Below are positions 46,294 to 60,400 of a DNA stretch of 64,000 nucleotides, piece after piece. Origin of the DNA: Syngnathus acus. Taxonomy: Eukaryota > Chordata > Actinopteri > Syngnathiformes > Syngnathidae. Position numbers and translations under genes: made by a program. Below the pieces are notes generated by a model. It saw only the letters and a list, made by a program, of their open reading frames with translations, made no database searches and was not told the DNA's origin. Each line of letters opens with the position of its first letter. Within the stretch, counting starts at the first letter, position 1. The stretch is taken from the NCBI RefSeq assembly GCF_901709675.1, contig NC_051090.1, forward strand, positions 4,270,342-4,334,341. Direction: 5' to 3'.

Positions 46294-49200
46294 ATGTTGC
46301 GTTTGACAGCTTTGAGTCTTCTTGGGTGGACTTTGTTCATGAGCAAAGTGAGCACGACTGTTGCACTGGATATGGGGTGAGTAGAATGCATCGGTATAAT
46401 TTTTAAATGCAAAAAAATTATAACCTTAATCATAATTATGATTGCATGTGCACCCAACTGAATCTCCAGTGGATTAAAAAAAAAAAAAAGGTCTACACGC
46501 CCCTGTTGAAACAATAAAGGCACACTTCTCGCAAAAGCTCAAATACATTTTTGAGCGGAATGTATCAAATTTAATTCAATAGAATGAGAAAAAATTCGAG
46601 CAAAATCCAAGGAGGACTTTTTTTTGCCTCAAGTATCGGTGGCTGGTATCGGACAACTTGTACTTGCCCATCACTAAGACACATTTTAAATATATCAGAG
46701 TTGTGTTTGCTTAAGTTGAGGACAAAATGAACCTGAAATGAAATCCAGCGAGAAGGCCATGTGACTCCGTATATAAGCACCTGATCCAGGGGGGCTCATC
46801 CAGGCTTGCTCCCCCCCCCCTCCCACTGTAGATCAAACGAGTCCATTTGCTGGTCCCCCCTCTCCCCCCTTCAGAGGATTTTCTCATGACTCGCTCTCTC
46901 AAACTCTCAGGAACTGCACTTGCCGCTGGCTGTAATGCCGCGCCGCTGTAATGCCAACCACCTGATCCTTCTCTCAGGCATGCAACAGGGTGTGCTCACT
47001 CCTAATTTCAGTGATCTTCAGTAGAAGAGGGAAAAGTCAGCCAATGGGCTTAAGGGACTTAGGGCTAAATTGAAATATGAAGAACTGCACGTTACTTGGA
47101 GCAGGATTTTTTTTTTTTTAGCTCCAGGGTTGAGGGATTAAACAAGCATTCAGTCACATTCATTCCTGTGGAGGATTTAGAGTCTTTCATGAACCTAATG
47201 TATTTTCCTGGAAGGCGAAAGGTGGAGTACATGCTGGACTAGTCGCCTATGAAGCTGCTCTGTAATGAAAAATAATATTTTTTTAACCACAGCGTCATCT
47301 GCTGGTGGTGGTAGCCCTAATGTAAAATGGCCTCTGGAGCCCCCCCACTATGCCAGATGGCAGTCTTTCATCCAAAGGCTTCAATTAGTCTTTTTTTTTT
47401 TTAATGTTCCAGCCTGTTTTTGAGCATCAAAGCTTTGGCCTTTGCACTGTGACCCCAGTGGCGGGCCGGGCCCCCTTCCTTCAATTAAACGTCAGAACGA
47501 GCGTGTGGAATCTTAGCGGTTACCTTGTTCCAAACAAGACTTCAAGGTTGGGGGGGGGGGTTGACGGACCACCCATAAGAATAACGGCAGAGCCAGAATA
47601 GCAAAGGATGGAATCATTGGCCACCGTTCTCTCTTTCACCACCGTTCAGCTCAGTGGCCTAGTGGTAGAGTGTCCGCCCTGAGACTGGAAGGTTGTGGGT
47701 TCAAACCCCGGCCGGGTCATACCAAAGACTATAAAAATGGGACCCATTGCCTCCCTGCTTGGCACTCAGCATTAAGGGTTGGAATTGGGGGGTTAGATCA
47801 CCAACTGATTCCCGAGCGCGGCACCGCTGCTGCTCACTGCTCCCCTCTCCCCCAGGGGATGGATTAAAATCACACGGGGATGGGTTAAATGCAGAGGACA
47901 AATTTCACCACACCCAGGTGTGTGTGTGACGATCATTGGGACTTTAATCTTTAATCTTAATCTTCAAGGGGCTACTTGGTAGCGGCTCCCTCGGTGTTCC
48001 GAGCGGGCGTGGAGGAAAGCATCAGCGTGACCATCTTCAACGCCAAAGCCGAGACTCGTGTGCAGGTCCAGCTGTCCGTGAAGGGACAGGCGGTGGCCCA
48101 CAGCCACGGTTCCGTGCTGGGTGAGAACGCGGCCCATTCATCGTCATCCGTTTACCATGGACAATATATGTATTTGACTTTTTTTTTCCCTTTTTTTTGT
48201 GTGTTTTAGACAAAGGCACCATTAAGCTGAAGGTGAGTCAATGTTATCATTGCGCATTATATAATGAGAGATCTTTTCTACTGCTGTAGAAAGTGTGTCG
48301 AAATCTTGAAGATGGAATGATTTTTTTTTGGGTGACTTCACACCACAATCAACACCTGAGTCCTCCCCCCCCGCTTTGACCTCATTTGCTTTTGGTAATC
48401 CCGTGTTTGTGTGTGTGTCGGCAGGTTCCCTCGGGGTTGAGAGGTCAAGCCCACCTGAAGCTGTGGGGCAACCGTCACCTCGCAGAGGGGGGCTACATCT
48501 TCCACAACCACACCACCGTCACGGTGGAGAGCAAGGGCACGGCTGTTTTCATCCAGACCGACAAGCCGGTCTACAAGCCCAAACACAAAGGTGACAGCGC
48601 GCTTGCTAGTTGGTTCGCCACATAATCCACATGCCAGTTTTTTTTTTTCTTCTTTCTTTTGAAAGGCCTTTTGAATTGGAATCAATCACTATGCGTGTAT
48701 TAAAAAAAGATGCAGTCAAGTTGAACTAAACTTGGAGGTATTTGGTAATTGTATGCTCCTGCATGAAGGGAATGTAGCTAATTAAATACTGTGGAGCAGG
48801 AATGTACCGATACATAAACTGATTATTTTACGATTCAAATGAACTTTACATATTTTACAGAGTATATTTTTTCTACGAATAACCTGGTCCATGTGTGAGT
48901 TTAAAAAAAAAAATGGACAGACTAGCATAAACAAAATGGCAGATTGCTTCTATAAATGGCGAGATGTTAGCATGGTTGCTAAGTCGCTAACTGATGCTGT
49001 TTCTGCGTCTTCAGTGCTCATCAACGTCTACACGGTCACACCCGACCTGAGGCCGGTTAATGACAAGGTAATGTTTATTTTCATATAACCTTTACTTCCA
49101 CTTTTTTTACTGGTGTTTACTTGTTTGTTTTGTTTTCTTTTTGCAGATTGAGGCATACATTTTGGTGAGTGGAGTCAGGTGGGACCACCCAGGAAGGAGG

Positions 49201-52200
49201 GGGCAATGGTGGGGGGGTGGGGGTCACGCATCCGGTCAGGGGTGAGAAAAACAGGGAAGCTCACCTCGATAAGTGTGGAAGAGCGCGAGGATAAACACAG
49301 CGTGAAATTGAAGCCTGGTTTTCACCTCCCCCATCGATGAACCGTATCAGCCGAGCTGCTCTTTCTTTTTTCCGGAGACGTTTCCATTGCGAATAGTGAG
49401 CTCCAGTAGAGGCGCAAATCTGATTGGACAAACATCTACGTGCAACATCAACGAATGAAATGTCAATTTCATGGAGCATATCTTTGAATTATTTGTGGGT
49501 TGTTTTTTTTTTCTTACAGGACCCGAGGGGATCCAGGATGGTGCAGTGGAAAGGTCTCCAATCAATCTGCTGTGGTGAGACATGTCTTGAAATCGCTAAT
49601 TTGTCAATGTTGTTAGGCCGAATGAATCTCACCTTTCAAGGCTTTTTTGTGTTCCTCCAAATTAAATAAATGGTGGGAAAAAGTACAATTGCACACTGTG
49701 ATGCTTATCTTGGATTTAAGCCAGGATTGTCTCTCACGTAGGGATTGTCAACATGAGTTTCCCTCTGTCCGACCAACCCGTGTTTGGAGAGTGGTTTATC
49801 TTTGTGGATGTGCAGGGCCACACGTACAACAAATCATTTGAAGTGCAGAAATACGGTGAGCACCATTAAAAAGAAAAAATCCAACTCCAAAAACAAACAA
49901 ATATTGAAATAGTGCTCTGCTTCTCTCACAGTTATACCCAAGTTTGAGTTGACGATCGATCCGCCTCGCTACGTCCGAGATCTGAACACGTGTGAGCAGG
50001 CCACTGTCCGGGCGAGGTGAGTCACAGAAGAATTTGCAAAATGTTCATCTATTTCCTAAGCGTCACCTCGCATGTATGGACAGGTACACGTTTGGAAAAG
50101 CCGTGTCGGGGAAGTTGAGTGTTAACATGACAGTTAACGGAGTAGGATACTATCGTCACGAGATGGGCCGTCCTGTCATCATGAACATGGAGGTCAGTTC
50201 CTGCGTCGGGATTATGTCGGACACCGACGTCATCAGATTTCCGCTTTTCTCTTCCCAGATGAAAGGCTCGGCAAACTTCAGCGTTTGCGTCAAAGACATG
50301 ATGCCCCCGGACGTGGCCGACCACTTCAGGGGCACCGTCAGCATCTGGGCCACGCTCACCAGCACGGACGGAGGCAGGCAAACCACCTTTGACGATGCCG
50401 CAGCCGTCCATAAGCAGCTGATTGACGTTCGGTACTCCAAGGACACGCGTAAACAGTTCAAGCCGGGTCTGCCTTACAAAGGGAAGGTAAGACGGGATTT
50501 GATGAAGAACTGTGGCCATTGGTCATTTACTTTAGGAGTCTTTTATCTCCTTGTTTGTTTAGATTGAGGTGACTTACCCCGACGGGAGCCCTGCTGATGG
50601 TGTGAAGGTTCGCGTGAAGGCTGAGTTGTCCCCCAAAGACAACGTCTACACCAGTGAACTGATCTCCAAGGACGGTCAAGCCACGTTTGAGATCCCGTCC
50701 ATCCCCACCGCGGCCCAGTATGTGTGGCTGGAGGTGAGTGGCGGACAGATGGATGGATGGATGGAAGGATAGATGGTTTAAATACATTTCGTTTTGCTGC
50801 TACGTAGACAAAAGTGACATCCATCCAAGGCAAGGCAGTTGGAGACCAGTACCTGCCCAGCTACCTGTCCATCAGCAGCTGGTACTCACCCAGCAGGTGT
50901 CACATCCAAATCCAAAGCCCCGGCGCCCCACTCAAGGTTGGTTCGGCTTCATTAAAAGATGAGTTTCGAATACATAACCTTCTCATGTGCGTCTCAGGTC
51001 GGCCAAGAGGTAGAAGTGGCGCTCAAATCCACATGTCCGTGTAACTTCACCTTGCACTACGAGGTGGCATCTCGAGGGAACATCATCCTCTCCGGCCAGC
51101 AGCTCGCCAATGTCACGACTTCTCATCGGGAAAAACGAGCTACCGTCACCTTTGATAAAAATATTCACACCACTGACTCGCCTGTGTCTGCCTCAGGTAA
51201 ATCCCGCGCCATGTACGGAGAAAAATATGTCTAAAATCCGTAAAACATGTATGATATCTTCAGCAGAAACGGAGATGGACAACTGCGTGTCGTATCTGCG
51301 CTTCACCGTCACCCCCACCATGGCGCCGCTAAGCCGTCTGCTCGTCTACTACGTGCGGGAGAATGGCGAGGGCGTCACGGACAGTCTTCAAATCTCCGTC
51401 CAGCCCACCTTAGAGAACAAGGTTTGCGTTCTACGGCACAAATATTCACTCGTTGCTTCCATGCCATGATATTTATCCTGGATCGCAAATGATTTTGGGT
51501 CAAGTACAGGTAGTGAAGAGGTAAGCGAGCTTGTGCACCAGCTTGGCGTACTTTGTAAAGCCGGTAAACAAACAGCTGTGCTGGCCCGTGTGAGCTGCCG
51601 AGTTCCTGCCTGCATTAGGTGGAGTTAACTCCCCGAAGTATTTACAGCTCCCTGGTATGCCATTACAACACTCGGCCTGTGTGCTCGCTCGCCGTAGGAG
51701 GAGCGGGGGTAGTGGATGTTGCAGAGGCATGACACGACGGAGGCCGCAGGCAGAAAGGAGGCCGGCGGAACCCGTTGACTGAAGCTTAATACTAGCGATG
51801 GGGAAATGAGGCTTCGAATTGACTTCATGAACCAGTTGTATTTTATTTTACTCCTCTAGATGGCACTGTTGCTGTGAATAAAGGAGTTTTGGTAATGGCA
51901 AGTTAGTATACTTTTAACCCAATGTTGGACAGAGAGTGCCCTCTAGAGGAGTGAAAAATAATACAACTGGTTCATGAAGCATATTTGAAGCATATTTCTG
52001 ATCACTACTAAATACTATTTTTTTTTTCTTTTATAATCGTTTTGAGTGTCATTCATTGTCACCAGATAGCATTGCTGTACTTTTCTCTGTCGTTTGTCTT
52101 GCAGGTGTCCGTCACTCTGTCCACCAATCAGTCCATGCCGGGTGACCCGGTGAGCATGCGCGTCCGTGCCGACAGGGGCTCCTGTGTTTGTGTGGCCGCT

Positions 52201-55200
52201 GTGGATAAAAGTCTTTACTTGTTGAAACCGGACTTTCAACTCACTCCAGACGAGGTGAGAAAAGTTTATTTTAGTGGTTCAATTAAAAGACCAATGCAAA
52301 ATGATTGGATATGAAAAATGTCTTCCGCAGGTGTTCAAGGAGCTTTCCGACTTTGACGTGTCCGACGCCTTTGCCGTTCAGAAAGACGACGGGCACTTTT
52401 GGTGGCCCGGCCTTTCGTCCAAAAGACGCCGACGTTCCTCGGTTTTCCCGTGGCACTGGGACATCACCAAGGACGCCCGCTTTGCTTTCACAGTGAGAAT
52501 GCGCACTTTGACCTCCTGACCCCCGACTTTTATTCCACAGGAGAACATTTCGCTCAATGTCTTGGAGCGGATACATTTTTGATTGCTTTGTATCTCTTGC
52601 GTACGTCGAACACAGGAAACGGGGCTCGTCGTGATGACGGACGTGGTGAGTTTGAACCACCGGCAGAGCGGCGGGATGTACACCGACGAGGCCGTCCCCG
52701 CTTTTCAGCCGCACAGCGCCACCATGGTTGCCGCCGTGCACTCCCGCCCGGCCTTCAGGTACGTCGAAACAGGAGTATGTGTGAAAAAAAAAAAAAAATC
52801 CATCCAATCAGATGCAAGTGTCGTTTTTAATATTGTATGTCGAGTTCTTTTTCGGTACGCCGAATCTCCGTTAGTTGAAAAGCAAAACAAGTCTTTCATG
52901 ACTTTAATAACACACGTCGGTCTTCAATCAGCGCTCGGAAACGGACGAGCGGAGAAAAACAAAGGAATTAGATGTGATTGCTCGTCCGTATTGCGTGCCG
53001 ACATTCCTTAATGCTACTCGTTGCGGTGATGAACATTAAACACATGACGTGACTTAAGTCGAATGTCAGCGTGCAAATCCCGAGTAAATCATCGGGCCTT
53101 TTATGGAGATGTTTTATTGTGAGCAGCTGAGGCCTTTTTACTGATGTCGGCTTGTGTTTGGCTCGCAGACCCGAGAAGCGTAGGCGAACATTCTTCCCGG
53201 AGACGTGGCTGTGGCACTGCCTCAACGTCAGGTATGTCAAATCCCATCAGTATTGGACGCCGATGCGAGATAAGCCAGGCGAAGGGAGGAAAGTGCGAGA
53301 GATGATGGAAATCTCCTTCCAGAAGCCGTGTGTGAATGCGGCTCTTTGAAAGCATCCCATCTTTGAGCCGACTGTCACACTCTCAACAACTCCTTCTATT
53401 CATTTTCCGCCAATATAAATGAACTGCCCCGGTAGATTTCCATGTGGCTGATTTCCTTTGGCTCGGACTACTTTCCAAAAAAAGCCCTTAAGGTCTATTA
53501 AAGTAGACTTTGATCAAGCAAAGACGGTTCTATGTTAGTTTACGATCGGCGTTAAGAAGCCTCACCCCCTCCCCTACATGAAAAGCTTCGTTGAAAAAGC
53601 CGATATTGACACAGATGTTTCACAGAGAATTTTTTTTTCTTCTTGGCTGACAGCGCCGAAACGGGCGAGGCAGAGCTGCGACTGGACGTGCCCGACTCCA
53701 TCACCACGTGGGTGACGGAAGCCGTCGGGTTGTCCAAAGACAAAGGGCTGGGCTTGTCCACCAGAGCGGAGCTTCGTACCTTCAAGCCTTTCTTCGTGGA
53801 CTTCACGTTGCCTTACAGCTTGATCCGAGGGGAGCAAACCAAAGTTCCCCTGACCGTCTACAACTATCTGCCGACGTGTGCTGAGGTATGATGATGATGA
53901 AGGACGGCACAGCAAGTGCGCTAGCATGCTAACGTCTGGCTCGTTTGAAACGTCCTCGTGTGAATACACCCTTCCGAGAGCCTCCGTAAGCTGGAAGTTG
54001 ACCCATCCTGCACTCCGAAGCCATGACATCATAATCTTTGCAGATGGGCCTGATTTGGTGTTAGATGAAGATGCGAACGGGCGTAGCGCCTTCCTTTGAT
54101 CCCTTCCATCCCGACAACATGAGATTCCTATATTTTCAGATTTTTTATTTATGACTTCTGGAGGGTGGATAAAGGGCATTCCTCCATCAGAGCTGGACAA
54201 TGAGCGGCATTTAATCCTCCGGGGAACTTGAGAAACATGAGTCAGTTTGGATTCAAAGAGAAAAAAAAATACGGGAATGCGCCTTATGAGGGTGGGACGG
54301 TGAGAAAGATTGTTTATTTCCCAATGTTTTATCCTTTTTTTTTTTTGCAGGTTCACATTAAAGTGTCAGTACCAAAGGGCATCAAGTTTATTGGTCATCC
54401 TGGAAAGCATCATCTTACCAGGAAAAAGTGCGTGGCTCCCGGGGAGGCCACGCCCACCACCATCGTGTTGGCTTTCAGCGAGCTGGGCCCGGCAAACATC
54501 ACAGGTATCCGCAGAAGCTCCCATCTCGTTCGCTTTGGAGATTGCTCACCCACCTCCAGGTACAAACATGTGAGAACAAAGCAGGCCAGCAGCGGGGGAG
54601 CCTCCACAGCTGTGCTGTGACACTCAGTGGCATGTTGATGAGTTTGCAGGTCATCGGCGGTCAAAGGGCCCCCCTACCCCCACAGCCCCGCTCCGACTCC
54701 CCTGGCCCCCTTATGTTTCCCTCTCACTTCACACACACAAAGAGCCGCCATTGGCACGGGGCCACGTTTCCAATGCGAGAGTCCTTGTACAGGCATGTTT
54801 GTCTTGTGTAATGCGCTAGATGTTGAACATGTCCACAAAATATTGTTTAGACTAGCGTGTGATGATTTGCCATGTTGACTTTTAGCACCAGGCAATTAAT
54901 ATTTCGTAATGACAGCGATAATTTACACCGTCCCAAATGAAGTGACAATCATCTCCATTTTGATGGATGGCATGTGAAGGCAATCTGTGAGATATCAAAG
55001 TTACATGTGGCATATTAATTTTTTTATGTGGTACATATTGAGTCTCTATGTGGTTCTAACGGTCACATGTTGTTTACTCAAAATTATTCTGTGGCAAAAC
55101 AATCACATGCTTATGGAATCAAAATAATAAAATATTGTGTGACATTTTTAGTGTGCAAATCAGATTACTCAACTCCTTCCATCATTCTAACATATCTAAG

Positions 55201-57407
55201 CTTTTGACATTCTATTTCCTCTGTTTTCTTTTGACAGCCCGAGCCATCGCCTACAGTGAAACCAGCTGCTGTTCAGACTCACAACAGTCAGGCAAAACAG
55301 GAAATGATGTCGAGGAAAGAAGGTCACCCGCTGGCCTGGACTTTGTGCGGAGGACTGTCCTTGTGGAGGTAAGTGAGCGGCAATCTATCATGATGTCACA
55401 CAATCTGTTGTTTGACTTGCGTTCTCATGCCCCGCCCCCTTTTTAGCCAGAAGGCTTACCAAGAGAGTACACCTATAGTGTCTTCTTCTGTCCCAACGGT
55501 AAATTCATTCATCTTTGAGTCTTCCAAAAAAAAAGTGCAGATATGTTGAGAATATTATTCCCATCACCAGAGAGAATTCACATTTCGACCCCCAACAAGT
55601 ACGAGTATCAATACGTGAAAAAGCCGGCCAAGATGAGCCAGTTCCAAGTGGCGGTGAAGACGCACAACGACGCCCATTTGGCCCTATCGCCCACCCCGCA
55701 CGACAGCGCCGAGATGATCGAGATCGTGCTGGGGGGTCGGCAGAACACCCGCTCCTGGATCTCCTTGGGTAAGATGGGCGAGGCGCTCGTCAGCGTCCCC
55801 ACGCCGGATCTCCTCTCCTGGGATGAGTTCCGCAGCTTCTGGATCGTCTGGAAGGGAGCTGTGGTCCAGGTTGGTATCAATATGACGGTGCTGAAGTTTT
55901 GATCTTTATAATCAGTTATCAGTACAGTATTTGTTGAGATCTTTTGGACTTTGCTCAGGTGGGCCATGGTCTACATGCATCCAATTCATCACTTATCCTT
56001 GAGTGGTCCAGCACCAGCCCTTTACAGGTTAGTCTTTTTTTTTTTTTTTTTTTAAATTGATGTTACATAATTAGCATCGATCTTCAAATAACTGTTAAAT
56101 TCAATTTTAATAGAGATACATTTCCCCTCAGGTTCGACACATCGGCTTCTCCACAGGATGGGGCTCGGTCGGGGAATTTAAGATCTGGAGGAAGGAAGAC
56201 TCTGATGAGAACCACAACGAGGCCTTCACTCTTGGGGTCCCGCACAACATGGTGCCGGGATCTGAGCGCGCCTCCGCATTTATGATCGGTAACGTTTTCA
56301 CAATATGGGTTCACTCGATACCGATGTGAACGATCGCTGTCCTTTTTTAGGCGATGTGATGGGGCCAACGTTGAACAACCTGGACAAGCTTCTCCGACTG
56401 CCGTTCGGATGCGGGGAGCAGAATATGATCCATTTCGCGCCCAATGTCTTTGTGCTCAAGTACCTGCAGAAGACTCGGCAGCTCAGCGTTCAGGTGGAGA
56501 ATGAAGCCACCGATTACCTCTTGCAAGGTACAATTTTTTTTCTTTCAATTTGAAAATCTTTCAGACTAAGGATGCCACCTGCTAGTTGATTGGGTTCATC
56601 ATACCCGAGCGGCTTTCCGCAAGCAGCTGTTAAAACTCAGAAAATGGGAGTGCGTCTTCTCAACAACTCAAATCCCTCCGTGCAAAAAAGTGTGGAAGGA
56701 AATTGCTGGCAACCGGTCAACCGTCGTTACGTTTTTGTGGAAACTCCAGGAGTGACGTTTACTTTGGATAATGGATTTTGTCCGTGGAACTGAGGCGAAC
56801 TTTGACCCGGTTGGCAGTGAATCCTCTGGATTATGGCCTGGAACGAGCTCACCCGTGATGGCTCTTTTCTCCAAGTCTTCACAATGTAGAAGACCTCATT
56901 TTCACTTTGGCCTCTCAGAAGACTCATAACATCCATTGAGTGATTTGTGCCAGTTTTATTTGGAGAGGATTTGTTGAAGAAGACAACTTCTACTCACTGG
57001 CTGTCCAGTCTAACTCCCCTCCCACCCTTCCCCTCCTTTCTCACCCTTTCTGGCGTGCACACACTCGGGGCCAACAACGAGGCACTCTAAAGCAGCAAGG
57101 TCAAAAATAATCAAGAAATGATGACTTTCTGGTTCCACCTTTAAGACGTATTTTTTTTTGTGAAATGAATTCCCCCCTCCCCCATTCTTATCCAGGTTAC
57201 CAGAGACAACTGACCTACAAACGTCAGGACGGCTCCTACAGTGCTTTCGGGGAGAGGGATTCCTCAGGAAGTATGTGGTAAGTCCTTGTCAGCAAAGTTT
57301 ACACATCTCTTAGTGTTCAATCTGTGCTTCGGCAGGCCCCGCATTCTTCAACTTTAACTGGGACTAGCGCGCCACCGGCAAAAGCACTCAAGGTTTCAGC
57401 AGCGTCT

Positions 57408-57453
<46 letters not shown>

Positions 57454-60400
57454 CACGGGCGATCTGTTTCTCCCATTGTGGTGTTTATGCACATTTGGGG
57501 TCAGGCAGACAGAGCCATCTCATAATATTTATAAGAATGACATCACTCTTCTCCATGGGGGAGGCTGCGGTTCCGACTGTTTGGGGCCCTCTCGCGCGGA
57601 GCATACCTCCGGGTTGATTTACAGGCTAAGGTGGGCATCGTGATATATAATCAAGCCGTCGTTGTAAATCAGCGGCTTGCATAAACAACGGAGAATCGTA
57701 AACAAACTTGCGTAATTGCTTTCTGGAGGTACTAGGTCGATTTATTTGCACACCAGCAAGATCCATGACACTGCATCGGACCCCTGTTGCTCTTGGAGAC
57801 AGACTTATACGTTCGCTCGATGCCGTTTTCCTGGCGGAGAGCACGGCCGAATGACTCACCGCCGGGATGGAGTCGCTCAGCGCCAGGGAAAAGCTTGACC
57901 TCTTCCCCTCGTGACTGACAGGATGTGAGGACGTAACAAGCGCTGCCACCACTCCTGCGTGGCTTGTGAGCACCTCGCAGATGGCCCACGTCATCGTGCT
58001 TTATGAATCCGTCAACGTGAAGCTCGTTGTTATCCAGCAGCAGAGTCGGGTATTTTACTAGCGCTCACTTTTTTCCAGGTTGGCAAAAAAATACAACTTG
58101 GTGGAAGATTGACAGTGAAAGCAGCAGTCACGGCTAAAAAATAAAGCGAAGTGTGGAGAGTCTCTGTAGCTTCTCAAATAGCAACCCTCTTTTAGTTATC
58201 ACCCCTTCCTTCCTCATCATGTTTGCTGTTGAGTTAAAAAAAAAATAAAAATAATCATTCGCGTTTGGTGCCCACATGTGAGTAGCCAGATGAAACTCAC
58301 AGCTGGTCATAACAAGATAGAGTTGGAGACGTAAACAAACAACAAAAATATTCTCTCAGGGTGCTATTTCCTCTCCATAGACACGTCCCAGTTTTTTTTA
58401 TTACTGTTTTGCCCTGAGGTCGATTTTGAAACAGTGTAGATACGACCTCGTCGGCGAAGATAGGAAGCATCGCTTTCTCGTGTTTTGGCTATGAAGGAGC
58501 TCTCATGGTAGCTCTGACATCCAAATCTCCTCTTTGAGCATTTCGCGGCCAGTTGGGACACCTTTTTGAAGAGCGTACATGGGTGTTGTCTGAGTTAAAA
58601 GTCCAGATTGGCACAGCCTCGACAGGAATGTTATGATGTGGACCTGGGGAAAGCTTATCCTTTATCCCGCTACGACTTTGACTTGATTCTGAATAACATA
58701 CGGTATTTCGATTTAAGCTAACAGCGTTGAGACTGTTTAGCCTCAGAAGATTGAACAGGTGGTACATCAACATTGAAATGTAAATAATATGTACAATACC
58801 TCCCGCCCCATCAGGTTGACTGCGTTTGTGCTCAAGTCCTTCGCCCAGTCGCGGGGTTTCATCTTCATTGACCCTGAGGAGCTCCGAGCGGCCAAGTCGT
58901 GGCTCATCAGGCATCAGCGAGACGACGGTTCCTTCCCGGCCATGGGACGGATTCTGAACAAAGACCTGCAGGTAGATGGACGTTTAGTAAGAAAGGCGCA
59001 ATTTTTGATTTTTCATTAATTGGCTGTCCTGTCTTTTTGACATTGACCTTTTTGATTCTTCCATTTCCAGGGTGGCATTCACGGGAAGATCTCTCTGACG
59101 GCTTATGTGGTGGCAGCACTTTTGGAGACGGGGATATCGACTGACGTAAGCACGAGGGGAGGGGCGTATATTTTTCATTATTTTTTGTTCCTATTTATTT
59201 TTTATTCCTATTTTTTGTGTCTTTGAGCAGAATATTGCTGTCATGCCATGGTACAATTGTAGCTCAAAGATGATCTTTCTTTTGTCCCCTAAAAATAATT
59301 GACAGTGCACCAACAGCGCCTCTAGCGGTGGCACTTAAGTAATGCATTTTAACCCTAAAATCCATTCCACACAATCGAAAGAAATCATAATTACTTAATC
59401 AATCGTTCTGCTTTTCATCACACCTCCACCAAAGTATCTTTTCGGCCGTGTTCTTTCCGTTAGTTCTTTCCGTTAGTTCGCGAAACACCGTTAAACGTCT
59501 TTTACGAGCCCTGTAAAAACAAAAACACTTTTCCTGTTTGCTACATCGGATGTAGTGCTGATTTTACGGCTTTCATTTCATTTCATGGAGTCATCAAGGG
59601 CAACAAAAGGTGGCATCCCACCAGCTGTAGGAGCAAACTGCAGAGCGGCTGATAGCCGGAGGGAAGGATGTGCTGGCAGGCCGCCCGCTTGCTCACATTT
59701 GTTCTGCCTCAAGACAGCGCTGCAAATCTGATAACCTTTTTCCACCGCGTCAAAACATTGACGAGTAATGCGCGTCGACATTTTGCTCTCGCGAAGGAGA
59801 ATTTACATTCCTCCTAAATCAATTCTGCTTTTTGACTTCAGTTGTCCTCTCGAGCAGATTGACATCACAAGCAATTTAGTTAATCTCGTAAATCTACACA
59901 CCCCTGTTCAAATGCTAGGTGTTGTTTTGCTATCACGATAGAAACTAAGGTTGAACTTTTTGACGATAATTCTAAAAGAATGCCAAAAAAAAAAAAAAGA
60001 AATCACAGCTAAATGTTCTTAAGAAAACATTTTCCCCTCCAATTGCACATAGTTGAACACATCGGCCTTACTTTGAATTCACCCATGCTGACCTCCCCTC
60101 TTGATCTTTTACAACCGATGAAAAATGCAAGAAATTCAAATTTATAAAATCCTTCACATCAAAGCAAACGATCCATCGCCTTCCAATTTCACTTTATGAA
60201 AAGACGAACTTGCAGTGAGCGGCTCTGGGGGCTTGTCATCTTTAGATTAGAGGCAAGGTCATATCTGCCAAAGATGAAAGCCTGCCTTCAACTTGTTGCC
60301 GGAGGGGAGGAAAGTTTATTCAAGCCGCACCCAAACTGAAGATTCGAGTGTGCACGTGGGACATTTATGTTTACCAGATAGCTGATCACGAGTAGCAATC

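Larger units (their letters stand above)
51795..51999. mobile_element. MITE with long inverted repeats, hAT-like
   Basis: About 205 bp in cpamd8 intron 15. Inner arms of about 45 bp (51822-51868 and 51930-51976) are near-perfect inverted copies, for example ATGAACCAGTTGTATT against its reverse complement near 51960-51980. Flanks TAATACTA (51787-51794) and AAATACTA (52000-52007) match at 7 of 8 positions, fitting the 8-bp target duplications of hAT elements. No transposase is encoded. Confidence 0.75.

Noticed and set aside
47655-47708. Functional tRNA gene
   Set aside because: A and B boxes are present, but there is no complete cloverleaf and the sequence continues into a SINE body and tail.
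54505-54620. Read-through of cpamd8 exon 21 past 54504
   Set aside because: A good donor (ACAG|gtatcc) ends the exon; the read-through loses similarity, and the next exon resumes in phase with A-R-A-I-A-Y.
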